NCBI GenBank assembly: GCA_018372435.1
Contig: JAHAJA010000001.1
Coordinates: forward strand, 124,001-188,000
DNA: 64,000 nt
Source: Clostridiales bacterium
GTDB lineage: Bacteria > Bacillota > Clostridia > Lachnospirales > Lachnospiraceae
Reading direction: 5' to 3'
Positions within the stretch are counted from its first letter, which is position 1, and every line of letters starts with the position of its first letter. Below, one piece after another: positions 1-9,114 of this stretch. Both the position numbers and the translations under genes were made by a program. Under the pieces are notes generated by a model, which worked only from the letters and a program-made list of their open reading frames with translations, did no database searches and was not told the DNA's origin.

Positions 1-1
1 C

Positions 2-79
2 TTCAGAGAAAAATATGGTAAGGTTAAGTTGAAATTACCTAATGTAGTGGTGGGCAGTGTAGATGTTTATACTGATTAA
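2..79 (+). CDS. C-terminal end of an unrecognised protein (partial)
   Basis: The first 78 bases stay open in one frame and end at a TAA, giving about 25 residues that finish in ...VDVYTD. The beginning lies outside the window. There is no motif to name the family. The next gene starts about 100 bases further on and belongs to an ABC exporter locus, so this could be the end of a related gene. That is a guess from position only. Confidence 0.35.
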   Translation, partial: FREKYGKVKLKLPNVVVGSVDVYTD

Positions 80-181
80 GTAAGTGTTATACTTTGGATT
101 ATAGAGATTAATCTGTAAGGATGAAGATTTATTATCCTAATATAAAAAGGGTATCTGAATGCGGAAGGAGTGAAACAAATT

Positions 182-1336
182 ATGAGAAAGATTTATATTG
201 TATGTTTAGTAATGATGTTGATGATATCAGGATGCTCAAAAAATAGTGAAAAGGGAATTATTAATTCAGATGTTAATGGGGAGGTAATAAAGAATAATGA
301 AAGTGAAGTGGATAAGCTTATTGAAGATTCCCCTTCAATTGAAAGAAACATAATCTCATTTGATAATGAAAATACTGAAGGAAAACTAGAAGAATATGTA
401 AAGCCAGAAGCCGTAGAGGATAAAAACATTAATGGTATTATAATAGATGGAGTTACACAGGAATTTAAGGTAATTACCAAAGATGAGGACAGTACATATG
501 ATTATGCGGATGTAATGGTATACAATAATCAAATTATGGCATGTAATTATACAAATAGTTGCATTGATATCCTTAATGATCAATTAGAGGTTGTAGATAC
601 TATTGGCAGTTTTGGAAGTGATGCAATGGAATATATTAATCCTGTTTTTATAGATCAAGATGAAAGTGGTAATATATATATAATGGATTATGGTAACGCA
701 AGAATACAAGTACTTAATAGTAAGTTAGAATATGAAAAAGAAATTGACTTACCTTTATTGAAACATATTTTTTATTCAAAAGGATATCTAGATATGATTG
801 TTGATAATGAAGGAAATTATGCGTATTTTAGTGGTTATTTACCTACGGCTGTATATATAATTAATTTACATACGGGTGAATACTATGACATTCTTGATTA
901 TACGACAGGATTCTTTGCTAAGAGTGATAATGGAGAAATCGTTTACATTGAAAGTGGTGAATATTATAAAGAAGGAGCACACGAGGGTTACCGTTCTGGT
1001 ATAAACTATATGTATACCATTAGTAAAGATAAAATCATTGATAAGATTAGACTTGAAGATTCTTTAAATATACAAGCAGCAATGAATTATGGTGATAAGC
1101 TATTGTTTGGGAGTTATCAAGGAATGGGGTTTGAAGGTGGTGTTATACTTGAATATTCAAAGAAAGGTGAATTTATAAAGACACCATTTGGTATAACTGG
1201 ACAAGTAGAGAAACCAGAAGCAGAGAATTATCAATTTTATATTTCTGCTATGGCACAAAAAGATGATGATACTATAGTTGTTGTTTTTTCTAAAAAAGCG
1301 TTCGGACAAGGTGGTTTAGCTATAATCGGAAAATAG
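182..1336 (+). CDS. lipoprotein with beta-propeller (NHL-like) repeats
   Basis: Predicted secreted lipoprotein of 384 residues. It begins MRKIYIVCLVMMLMISGC, a signal peptide ending in the lipobox ISGC, so it should be lipid-anchored outside the membrane. A GTG 12 bases upstream is in frame but overlaps the AGGAG ribosome binding site, so the ATG at 182 is preferred. After an acidic, low-complexity linker come stretches typical of 6-bladed propellers (IGSFGS, then DESGNIYIMDYGNARIQVL, resembling an NHL repeat). It is followed 18 bases later by two FtsX-type permeases and their ATPase, so it is probably an accessory or substrate-binding part of that ABC system. The specific ligand is unknown. 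Confidence 0.7.
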   Translation: MRKIYIVCLVMMLMISGCSKNSEKGIINSDVNGEVIKNNESEVDKLIEDSPSIERNIISFDNENTEGKLEEYVKPEAVEDKNINGIIIDGVTQEFKVITKDEDSTYDYADVMVYNNQIMACNYTNSCIDILNDQLEVVDTIGSFGSDAMEYINPVFIDQDESGNIYIMDYGNARIQVLNSKLEYEKEIDLPLLKHIFYSKGYLDMIVDNEGNYAYFSGYLPTAVYIINLHTGEYYDILDYTTGFFAKSDNGEIVYIESGEYYKEGAHEGYRSGINYMYTISKDKIIDKIRLEDSLNIQAAMNYGDKLLFGSYQGMGFEGGVILEYSKKGEFIKTPFGITGQVEKPEAENYQFYISAMAQKDDDTIVVVFSKKAFGQGGLAIIGK

Positions 1337-1354
1337 AGAATAGGAGAAATCTTA

Positions 1355-2440
1355 ATGAGAATAGGCTATTCAATATATCATGCTATTAGACTCTTATGGT
1401 ATAGCAAAAAGATGAATATAATTACAATGATTATCTATGCTATCGCTATTATGTTTCCCATATGCGCCATAATGTTTTCTAGTCAAATAAATGAAAATCT
1501 AGAAAGTAGTAAAGTAATCAAAGAGAATAGTACGATTGTACTATATTCAGAGGATGTTTTTACAAAAGAAGACCAAGATCAGATTATGAATAAGTATAGC
1601 CCCATAATTGAATACATGGTTCCTATTGAGACCACATTAAAAAATATTATTATAAACGATACATTAAGTTCTAAACTAGTATTAACAACAACCCTTGGTT
1701 TTTCTAAGTTGAATCGTTTACAACTCGATCAAAACGTAGACAGTAGTAAGTTGTATCAGGATAAAGAAGTGATAGTAGGAAAAGATCTGGTTCTAAAAGG
1801 AAAAGCTAAAGAATTGCAAATCGGGGATAGTTCTTATGATATAGCTGCAACCACGTATAATTACGAATATTCCAAATATGTATTAAGCTTTCAAGAAAAT
1901 TGTAACGCAAAAAGAATGGATATAGTGATTAAGGAAAACATAAATCTAGAAAAAGCGAGGAATGCAATCGTTAATTACTGCATTAACGAAATGGGGAAAA
2001 CTGTACAGTGTAAGTATCGTACAGAAGTGAAGGGAACAGTAAGTTATTATGATAACTTTTTGTCTAAAGCTATACTAATAACAATAGGAATTATAGTATA
2101 TTCAGCGATAAATATATTATCAATTATTATAATGAAACTTGACGAAGAGAAAAGAGGTATTTCAATTAAGTTCTCTGTTGGCGCGAGAAAATTACATATT
2201 TTTATTCAGAAATTTTTTGAATTATTTATCGTTTTTTCATTAGGAAGTATTTTATCATTTTTAGTACTCCCGGTTTTATTAAAGCTTCTTAATACGAATC
2301 TTACTTTCATTGTGTTGTATTATACTCATACGGTAGTTCTGTATGTGGTCATCATTAATATAGTGTGTGCGTTGGCATTAAGTATATGGTATATAACAAG
2401 AATAAATTATAGACGTGTACTAATTAATATCAAGAAATAA
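1355..2440 (+). CDS. ABC transporter permease, FtsX/MacB type (first)
   Basis: Integral membrane protein of 361 residues with the topology of FtsX/MacB-like permeases: one hydrophobic segment near residues 20-42, a long extracytoplasmic domain of about 190 residues, then three membrane segments in the last 125 residues. The motif between the first two C-terminal segments (KRGISIKFSVGARKLHIF) is typical of the coupling region that contacts the ATPase. Start ATG is preceded by AGGAG. It sits between the lipoprotein and a second permease, so it probably forms a heterodimer with the latter. This family usually does mechanotransmission or export of lipoproteins and peptides rather than import. Substrate unknown. 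Confidence 0.8.
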   Translation: MRIGYSIYHAIRLLWYSKKMNIITMIIYAIAIMFPICAIMFSSQINENLESSKVIKENSTIVLYSEDVFTKEDQDQIMNKYSPIIEYMVPIETTLKNIIINDTLSSKLVLTTTLGFSKLNRLQLDQNVDSSKLYQDKEVIVGKDLVLKGKAKELQIGDSSYDIAATTYNYEYSKYVLSFQENCNAKRMDIVIKENINLEKARNAIVNYCINEMGKTVQCKYRTEVKGTVSYYDNFLSKAILITIGIIVYSAINILSIIIMKLDEEKRGISIKFSVGARKLHIFIQKFFELFIVFSLGSILSFLVLPVLLKLLNTNLTFIVLYYTHTVVLYVVIINIVCALALSIWYITRINYRRVLINIKK

Positions 2441-2474
2441 GGGGATTTTCAATAATACAGTTAGGAGATTAGAT

Positions 2475-3746
2475 ATGTATGTATTTAAGCTTGCATTTAA
2501 GAATATCATTAATCGAAAAAAGACGTATGCTTTCATTTCGCTGGAAATCATTATTGGCATCATAGCACTTGGAGTGTTTTCTAATTTATTATTGTCTATA
2601 AGAAGTACATTTGAAAAGATTGAAAATGATATTAAATATCATACGTACTATGTAAATGATAGTGTTTATATGGATTACAATTTTAGTAGTACAACAATGC
2701 AATCCGAGGAGAATACAGGGGTTAAGCAGGTTAATGATTACAGTAATTATTGCATGATAAAAGAAAAATATGATGTGAATGTAGTATTGTATGCTAGAAC
2801 TAATCGAATCGTAAAGAGTGACAGTCAAGCTGGAAATAATGAGATTAATTTGTTTTTTGTAACGCCGGAATTTTTCGAACTCATCTTCGAAGATCAGCTA
2901 ACTTTTGATGAGAATACGATATATGCAGGGGAAGAAGCTTTGGCAGCTATGAGAAATAAACAGATTGATTCTACATTGTATGATGGAATGGAACAGTTTC
3001 AAAATTATGATGAGCAGAAGGACATAGTTACTTTGATGAGTGGGGAAAACTATGCGGTTCATGAGTATAGCAATATGGATAATGAAACTTTTGATGTTTT
3101 TACAGGTGTTCTGGTAGAAAACTATAGGATTGCAAATAGTATTTTCTTACCGTTTATACTTACGGATCAAACGTATTTTAACCAATTAGGATTGTCAGAG
3201 AATACATTAGGCATATATTTTGATGGAGTGGAAGAACCACAAGTAATGTTAGAGATTTTAAATGATTTAAATGAAACATTAGGAGAGGATAGAAAGGCAG
3301 ATTGTAGCTATCTTAACTCACTTACTATATATAATGTGAATGTGGATCAGTATGAAGAAATGGGACAAGTATTTGTTATTATTAGCTCCTTTTGCATTGT
3401 AATAATTATAACAGGTCTAATTGCTTTTAATATGATGGAATTCAATAAAAGAAAAAGGAGCATCGGCATAAAGAAAAGTATTGGTGCCACCAATTCACAG
3501 CTACTCTTAGAGAGTTTAGCTGAAAGTTGTATTGTAACTTTAGCATCTGGAGTAGTTGGAGGGATTATTGCAGTTATCATATTATCTAAGGACCCTTTTA
3601 ATAATTCCTTTTTTGTAATTACAATTAATTATCCACTGATAATTGAATTTATAGTTCTGTCATTCTTAATTGGAGTCATATCGAATCTTGGAATTGCTAT
3701 GCGTATTAAGAATCTAAATCCAATTCATATCATGAAAGAATTATAA
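2475..3746 (+). CDS. ABC transporter permease, FtsX/MacB type (second)
   Basis: Permease of 423 residues with the same plan as its neighbour: an N-terminal membrane segment (residues 18-42), a large external domain, and three C-terminal segments. The coupling motif KRSIGIKKSIGATNSQLL between C-terminal segments 1 and 2 is the FtsX-family hallmark. It has an AGGAG ribosome binding site and starts 34 bases after the first permease. It probably pairs with that permease and with the ATPase encoded 26-44 bases downstream. The external domain has no recognisable enzyme motif. Confidence 0.82.
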   Translation: MYVFKLAFKNIINRKKTYAFISLEIIIGIIALGVFSNLLLSIRSTFEKIENDIKYHTYYVNDSVYMDYNFSSTTMQSEENTGVKQVNDYSNYCMIKEKYDVNVVLYARTNRIVKSDSQAGNNEINLFFVTPEFFELIFEDQLTFDENTIYAGEEALAAMRNKQIDSTLYDGMEQFQNYDEQKDIVTLMSGENYAVHEYSNMDNETFDVFTGVLVENYRIANSIFLPFILTDQTYFNQLGLSENTLGIYFDGVEEPQVMLEILNDLNETLGEDRKADCSYLNSLTIYNVNVDQYEEMGQVFVIISSFCIVIIITGLIAFNMMEFNKRKRSIGIKKSIGATNSQLLLESLAESCIVTLASGVVGGIIAVIILSKDPFNNSFFVITINYPLIIEFIVLSFLIGVISNLGIAMRIKNLNPIHIMKEL

Positions 3747-3790
3747 GTAGTTAAATAGGTATCCTTGTGTAGATGAGAAAGGAGAATAGC

Positions 3791-4471
3791 GTGTTAATTG
3801 AATTACGTGATATAAGAAAATATTATGATTCAAGTGGAGTAAGAACCAAAGCATTGGATGGGGTAACAATCGCTATAGATAAAGGAGAGTTCGTTGCAAT
3901 AATGGGTGCTTCAGGAAGTGGAAAGAGTACACTAATGAATATTATTGGAGCAATTGATGAGGCTTCGAAGGGAAAGTATATATTATCCGGTAAGAATGTA
4001 ACGGCTCTTAATAATAAAGAATTAGCGAATATACGTAATAGGGAGATGGGATATATCTTTCAATCGTTCAATCTATTGGAAGAACTAACTATTATAGAGA
4101 ATGTAGAGATGCCTCTTGGTTATGCAGGAATAAGGGGAAAAGAACGAAAAAAGAGAGCTTTAGAGCTACTTGAAAAAGTAGGGTTAGAGGGGAAAAAGAA
4201 TGCATATCCTCGCCAATTATCTGGAGGACAGCAACAACGTGTTGCTATAGCAAGGGCACTGGTTAATCAGCCAGGTTTACTGCTAGCTGATGAGCCAACT
4301 GGTAATTTGGATTCTACTAATGGAGAGGAAGTTATGAAACAGTTGGTCGAATTACATAAGGAAGGTACAACTATTATATTAGTTACACATGACGATAAGG
4401 TTGCTTCTTTTGCAGAACGTCGTATAGAAATGAAAGATGGAAAAGTTGTTAATGATAAAAAATTAAAATAA
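3791..4471 (+). CDS. ABC transporter ATP-binding protein (MacB/LolD type)
   Basis: ATPase subunit that should drive the two preceding permeases. Motifs are complete: Walker A GASGSGKST, Q-loop (YIFQSFNLL), signature LSGGQQQR, Walker B LLADEPTGNLD and H-loop VTHD. The proposed start is the GTG at 3791, because AAAGGAG lies 6 bases before it. An in-frame ATG at 3773 would put that ribosome site inside the coding region. With GTG the protein is 226 residues, the usual size for LolD/MacB-type ATPases. The operon appears to end here, as a hairpin element follows at 4479-4627. Confidence 0.9.
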   Translation: MLIELRDIRKYYDSSGVRTKALDGVTIAIDKGEFVAIMGASGSGKSTLMNIIGAIDEASKGKYILSGKNVTALNNKELANIRNREMGYIFQSFNLLEELTIIENVEMPLGYAGIRGKERKKRALELLEKVGLEGKKNAYPRQLSGGQQQRVAIARALVNQPGLLLADEPTGNLDSTNGEEVMKQLVELHKEGTTIILVTHDDKVASFAERRIEMKDGKVVNDKKLK

Positions 4472-4478
4472 AAGTTAA

Positions 4479-4627
4479 GAGGCTGTAAAAAACTGTCCGA
4501 ATAAACAAGCTCACTCACATCAGCTGATGGAACCAAGATACGGGATTAATTAATTATATCAAAAAAACGCTGTACGTTCCACGAACGACAGTGTTTTTTC
4601 TTTAGGGGAGTTTTTTTACAGCCCCTC
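4479..4627. repeat. small inverted-repeat element (MITE-like) enclosing a hairpin terminator
   Basis: The left end GAGGCTGTAAAAAACT (4479-4494) is nearly the reverse complement of the right end at 4609-4627 (AGTTTTTTTACAGCCCCTC). The 149-bp interval holds no gene. Inside, a stem of about 12 bp with a bulge at 4566-4592 is followed by a run of T, so it probably also ends ABC-operon transcription. The size and inverted ends suggest a non-autonomous insertion remnant, but I see no clear target-site duplication. Confidence 0.5.
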
Positions 4628-4644
4628 CTCTGTATACATAAAAT

Positions 4645-5847
4645 CTATCGACTAGTATCAAACCATAACCCATTAAAATCACGTTCAAGGAAAACTATTT
4701 TCGGATTTTTGTCCTTCTTGTTTACAATAAAGTAGGCATATCCTTCTTGTTTATTGCCAGGATACATGGTTGTTAATTTAGGTTCTAATCCGGAAACTGA
4801 AATGAAAGTATCATATTTGATTCCATCTTCGCTAACTAATTCAAAGTTAGCCGCGCTAATTTCAATCTTAGAATCATCGAGGGATTCAAGAGCGTCTACT
4901 TCGAATTTGGCAAGGAGGTATTCTTGATCATCTACTGGTATCTGATTCAGATTATTTGCATTTGCAATAATATTCAATGCAGTATCTCCACGAATTACTT
5001 CTTTCAGCGTAATGTTTGCTTTGTACGTATCAAATAAAGTTTCCATACCATCAAAAGTTACCGTTGCTCCCACTGGATGAGGTTTTAATCTGGAGCCTAA
5101 AGCTGCATTCGTGGTATCTGGACTAGGAATGTTTTCTGCAGGAACATAAACGGTGCTACCTTCATCTAATTTAGCATCTGGGTCTGTTGAGAACCAGAGT
5201 CCATTATTATTACGTTCTAAGAAAACAATAGTAGGTTTTTTATCATCTTTATCTACTTCAAAACAAGCGTATCCTTCTTGTGAACCACCTGCATACATTT
5301 CTCGTAGAGTTGGTTGAATTCCACTAATCGTAGTAAAAGAATCATACGTCTTACCCTTCTCACTGACAAGCGTGAAAGAAGAGTTGTTGATATCAATCTT
5401 TGCATCATTTTCAGAGGACAAAGCTCGGATTCTAAATCTTGCTAAGAGGTACTCTTTTCCTTCGGCTGGTTCGGTATTGAATTGATTGGCGTCTACTGCT
5501 ATAGTGAGTGCATCAGAACCTCGAATGACATCTAATAAAGTAATCTCCACCTTATACGTATCATACATGGTATCACCAGTACCATCATAGAGAACTGTGG
5601 TGTTGAATGGGAGAGGATTATCCTTTGTGCCTATAGAGACAGAGTCATCCTCTTTAGGAAGTGTTTCCGCAGGTGTGATATTATCGGTAGTATCCAACTG
5701 ATTATTAGTATCTGTATTGGGGGTTATATTATTTTTTCCATCGTTATTATTTATTCCATTGTCTTTATCTGTATTAGAACAAGAGCAAAGGGAGAATAAT
5801 AAGAACATAAGAAAAAGGATACAATAACATTTCTTTCGAATCTTCAT
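4645..5847 (-). CDS. lipoprotein with two DUF4352 domains
   Basis: Secreted lipoprotein of about 400 residues. The start is taken at the ATG at 5847 because GAGGAGGAAA lies just upstream of it; in-frame codons further upstream lack a ribosome site. The signal peptide ends in SLCSC. A Thr/Asn/Asp-rich linker (to about residue 85) precedes two homologous halves of about 135 residues, each with YDTYK..ITL.DVIRG near its start, an EYLLA.F segment, and a VFLER..NGLWF ending. They match the DUF4352 immunoglobulin-like fold, which is found on Gram-positive surface lipoproteins of mostly unknown role. The internal duplication is plain. Probably an extracellular binding protein; ligand unknown. Confidence 0.72.
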   Translation of the reverse strand: MKIRKKCYCILFLMFLLFSLCSCSNTDKDNGINNNDGKNNITPNTDTNNQLDTTDNITPAETLPKEDDSVSIGTKDNPLPFNTTVLYDGTGDTMYDTYKVEITLLDVIRGSDALTIAVDANQFNTEPAEGKEYLLARFRIRALSSENDAKIDINNSSFTLVSEKGKTYDSFTTISGIQPTLREMYAGGSQEGYACFEVDKDDKKPTIVFLERNNNGLWFSTDPDAKLDEGSTVYVPAENIPSPDTTNAALGSRLKPHPVGATVTFDGMETLFDTYKANITLKEVIRGDTALNIIANANNLNQIPVDDQEYLLAKFEVDALESLDDSKIEISAANFELVSEDGIKYDTFISVSGLEPKLTTMYPGNKQEGYAYFIVNKKDKNPKIVFLERDFNGLWFDTSR

Positions 5848-5941
5848 AGATTTCCTCCTCAAACTTTGTCGTTTGTTATAGTAATCTACGGTTATTGTAT
5901 CCATATATAGTTTGAATTATCAAAGAAATTGTGTTTAAAGA

Positions 5942-6286
5942 TTAGCCCATTTTAAATTTAATTTGAATAGGTGTACGAAGATTTTTTCCACCCTTTGATT
6001 GTACTTTTGTTGTCACATTAAGGGTATATGTTTCGGTTGAAGAATAAGGCTCTAAGGGTTCAACTTCAATGGTATTATTGGCTGCATCATAACGTATCGA
6101 GGAACGTAGCATCATTTGGCTTTGGTTAGTAACGAAAAGGTTTACATTATTCACGGTTTTGGGATTTAAAGGGGAGTTAAACTTTACTTTCCATACAAAC
6201 ATATTGGTACGGAAACGAATGTCCTGTCGAATTTTTCTCTGAAGATCTTCTGAGTTTGTCTCGATTTCTAAATAATTGGAAGCCAT
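5942..6286 (-). CDS. Ig-like (SbsA/Big_5 type) domain protein
   Basis: Protein of 114 residues without a signal peptide. The pattern F..PLNPKTVNNVNLFVTNQ..., followed by RYDAANNTIEVEPLEPYSSTETYTLNV, is the signature of the SbsA-type bacterial Ig-like domain (Big_5). In larger proteins that domain is a surface module; here it stands alone and lacks an export signal. The start is supported by GAGGTGAT 6-7 bases upstream. It lies 94 bases upstream of the DUF4352 lipoprotein start on the same strand, so the two may be co-transcribed. Function unknown. Confidence 0.65.
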   Translation of the reverse strand: MASNYLEIETNSEDLQRKIRQDIRFRTNMFVWKVKFNSPLNPKTVNNVNLFVTNQSQMMLRSSIRYDAANNTIEVEPLEPYSSTETYTLNVTTKVQSKGGKNLRTPIQIKFKMG

Positions 6287-6511
6287 GGGATCACCTCTTT
6301 ATATAAAAATTTATGTAAAAATGTATTATTGTGTGTTAAAATAGTTAATAAAATTGTAAGCTTTTTGAATTGAAAAGTCAATCGAATATAAGATTTAAAA
6401 GTAATTCATGAGTTTTAATAAAAGATGAGAATTGGTTGAAAAATATCTTTTCAACTGGAGATATGTGTATGCATACAACTCTTGTCCTAAGGAAGGAGCA
6501 TGTTAGGGAAT

Positions 6512-7111
6512 ATGTCAAAAGAAGTTTGGAAAGCGGGAAATATGCTTTATCCACTCCCAGTAGTAATGGTAAGTTGTAAAGATGGGGAGGAAAAACCGAA
6601 TATTATTACAGTTGCTTGGGCAGGTACCGTATGTACGAATCCACCTATGGTATCTATATCTGTACGCCCTGAGCGTCATTCGTATGCAATTATAGAACAG
6701 TCAAAGGAATTTGTTATTAATCTAACAACTAAGGATTTAGTAAAAGCCACAGACTACTGTGGTGTACGCTCTGGTAGAGATGTAGATAAGTTTAAAGAGA
6801 TGGGGTTAACGCCTCAGGAAAGTAGTAAGGTTCATGCACCTGGAATTAAAGAAAGCCCAGTTAACATAGAATGTAAATTGAAGGAGATAATCAAATTAGG
6901 ATCTCACGATATGTTTTTAGCTAATGTTGAGGCAATCCAAATTGATTCTACATTATTGAATGAAAAAGGAAAGCTAGAACTTAGCAAATCAAATCCAATC
7001 GTATATTCCCATGGGGAGTATTATGATTTAGGTAATTTACTTGGGACCTTTGGCTACTCTGTAAGGAAGTCTAGTCCTGCTAAAACGAAGAAAAAAAGAA
7101 GAAATAAATAA
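6512..7111 (+). CDS. flavin reductase family protein (FMN-binding split barrel)
   Basis: About 200 residues resembling FMN-binding flavoreductase-like proteins: PLPVVMVSCKDGEEKPNIITVAWAG at the N terminus, then PPMVSISVRPERHSY and F.INLTTKDL, the core of the split barrel that binds FMN. Such proteins transfer electrons between NAD(P)H, flavin and acceptors. Two starts are possible: ATG 6500, only one base after GGAAGGAG, or ATG 6512 (MSKEVWKAGNM), which gives a more usual spacing and N terminus. I prefer 6512. The C terminus is a lysine-rich tail. It is a stand-alone gene before the OLD nuclease. Confidence 0.78.
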   Translation: MSKEVWKAGNMLYPLPVVMVSCKDGEEKPNIITVAWAGTVCTNPPMVSISVRPERHSYAIIEQSKEFVINLTTKDLVKATDYCGVRSGRDVDKFKEMGLTPQESSKVHAPGIKESPVNIECKLKEIIKLGSHDMFLANVEAIQIDSTLLNEKGKLELSKSNPIVYSHGEYYDLGNLLGTFGYSVRKSSPAKTKKKRRNK

Positions 7112-7150
7112 TAAAAAAGCATAAATAAAATAGAATAGGAGTGTTAGGTT

Positions 7151-9007
7151 ATGAAGATAAGCTATCTTAGAATCCGTAATTTTAAAGTAATCAAAGATAT
7201 GACCATTAATGAAGTTGAAAATGCCTTAATCTTAGTAGGCAAGAATAACGCTGGTAAAACGGTAGTCCTAGATGCAATACGTGCAATTACAGGGGATTAT
7301 GTGGTTACGAAGCCGAATTTTGCACAACCTGACAAACCAATTCTAATTGATATTAAATTTGAATTCACAGAGGAAGACTTACTAATTTTTCATGAAAAGG
7401 GACTAGTAAGTCGCTACAAACGTTATGATTTATGGGAGAAAGAATTCAAGACAAAACTACCTTCCTTTGCAGAAGGGGTCTTGTCTTTCCAGTGCGTTAT
7501 AACACCAAATGGTGTAATGAAATATAACGATGGTGTCAAAAAGAATAATACATATATAAAATCGGTATTACCTAAGATTTATCATATTGATCATAGTAGG
7601 AATACAGATTTGATTCAGAATGATGTATTTAGTTTTTATGACAAGAAAGAATTAGCCAATCTAAGAGATAATATCTGTATGTTTGATACAGCAAAGCCTT
7701 GTAATAATTGTTTTCAGTGCATCGGAGTGATTTCCAAGAAAACGCCTACAGAATTAACGATACATGAAACAGCTAGGTTGTTAGAATACAAGTTATATAA
7801 TATGAATCTTAATCAATTTTCTGATAAAGTAAATAGGTATTTCTATCAAAACGGTAGCGTATCTCAGAAGATTCGTTATACAATTAATTTTAATGTGGAA
7901 GATATGTTAAAGATCGAGACGCAAATCTTTAATGAAGAACATGGAACACAGGGGAATCTAGGCATGCTCGGGGAAGGCCTTAAGAGCATCTATGCCCTAT
8001 CCCTCCTACAAGCTTATATAGATGAGCCAACAACTCTTCCTTGTATTATCATGATAGAGGACCCAGAGATTTATCTTCATCCTCAATTACAAAAACAAGC
8101 CAGTGAGATTTTATATCAATTATCAAAGAAGAATCAGGTCATGTTCTCTACACACTCACCGAATTTAATCTTTAATTTTTCCCAAAAACAGATTAAGCAA
8201 GTTATTCTTGATGAGGAACATTATACCACTATACGTGAGGACGCAGATATTGATGAGATATTAGATGATCTTGGTTATACGGCCAATGATTTGATGAATG
8301 TTAGTTTTGTTTTCATCGTAGAAGGAAAACAAGATAGTAGCAGATTACCATTGCTTCTAGAAAAATACTATTCTGAAATCTATGATGATTCAGGAAAATT
8401 GCAAAGAATATCAATTATAGCAACGAATAGTTGTACGAACATTAAAACATATGCTAATTTAAAATATATTAATCAATTATATCTAAAGGATCAATTCCTT
8501 ATGATCAGAGATAGTGATGGTAAGAATCCAAAACATCTAGTGAAACAACTCTGTAGTTATTATAGTCAAAGGGCAGCAGAAGATGTAGATAAGTTGCCTC
8601 GTGTGACACCTAGGAATGTATTAATTCTAAAATATTATTCCTTCGAAAATTATTTCCTTGATCCAAAGATCATGGAGAAAATAGGTGTTGTGAAGAGTGA
8701 AGAAGAGTTCTATAATATACTCTATACCAAGTGGAAGGATTACTTATACAAACTAGGAAGTACGAAGCGATTGATTAAGAATTACAATCTTCGTATCAAT
8801 AATAAAAATGATTTGAAACAGAACATGGAATTAATTAAGACATATGTCCGAGGACATAATTTGTTTGATATCTTTTATGGTCGTTATCGTGGTGATGCTC
8901 AAATCGAAATTTTGAAAAAATACATTGATTATGCACCTAGAGACACCTTCAAAGATATCATGGATGCCATTGATTCGTTCGTATACTTTGAAAATAGAAA
9001 AAAATAG
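7151..9007 (+). CDS. OLD-family ATP-dependent endonuclease (AAA ATPase + TOPRIM)
   Basis: Protein of 618 residues. The N-terminal ABC-type ATPase has Walker A GKNNAGKT (residues 30-37), Walker B IIMIEDPEIYLHP (299-311) and a switch-like STHSPN (333-338). The C-terminal TOPRIM nuclease domain has VEGKQD (E391) and RDSDG (D454, D456). This is the architecture of OLD family nucleases, some of which act in phage defence or DNA repair. No UvrD-like helicase follows, so it is not a Gabija pair; it resembles the stand-alone class. Four cysteines at 176, 184, 187 and 190 form an unusual cluster within the ATPase half. Biological target unknown. Confidence 0.82.
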   Translation: MKISYLRIRNFKVIKDMTINEVENALILVGKNNAGKTVVLDAIRAITGDYVVTKPNFAQPDKPILIDIKFEFTEEDLLIFHEKGLVSRYKRYDLWEKEFKTKLPSFAEGVLSFQCVITPNGVMKYNDGVKKNNTYIKSVLPKIYHIDHSRNTDLIQNDVFSFYDKKELANLRDNICMFDTAKPCNNCFQCIGVISKKTPTELTIHETARLLEYKLYNMNLNQFSDKVNRYFYQNGSVSQKIRYTINFNVEDMLKIETQIFNEEHGTQGNLGMLGEGLKSIYALSLLQAYIDEPTTLPCIIMIEDPEIYLHPQLQKQASEILYQLSKKNQVMFSTHSPNLIFNFSQKQIKQVILDEEHYTTIREDADIDEILDDLGYTANDLMNVSFVFIVEGKQDSSRLPLLLEKYYSEIYDDSGKLQRISIIATNSCTNIKTYANLKYINQLYLKDQFLMIRDSDGKNPKHLVKQLCSYYSQRAAEDVDKLPRVTPRNVLILKYYSFENYFLDPKIMEKIGVVKSEEEFYNILYTKWKDYLYKLGSTKRLIKNYNLRINNKNDLKQNMELIKTYVRGHNLFDIFYGRYRGDAQIEILKKYIDYAPRDTFKDIMDAIDSFVYFENRKK

Positions 9008-9114
9008 AATTTTTAACAATAGATAATAGCAATAGCCAGTTTTGATTATGGTTATACTAGTATTACAATACAAAAGATTATAAGAATTAATAGAAACAAT
9101 GTTTGGAGGAAAAT

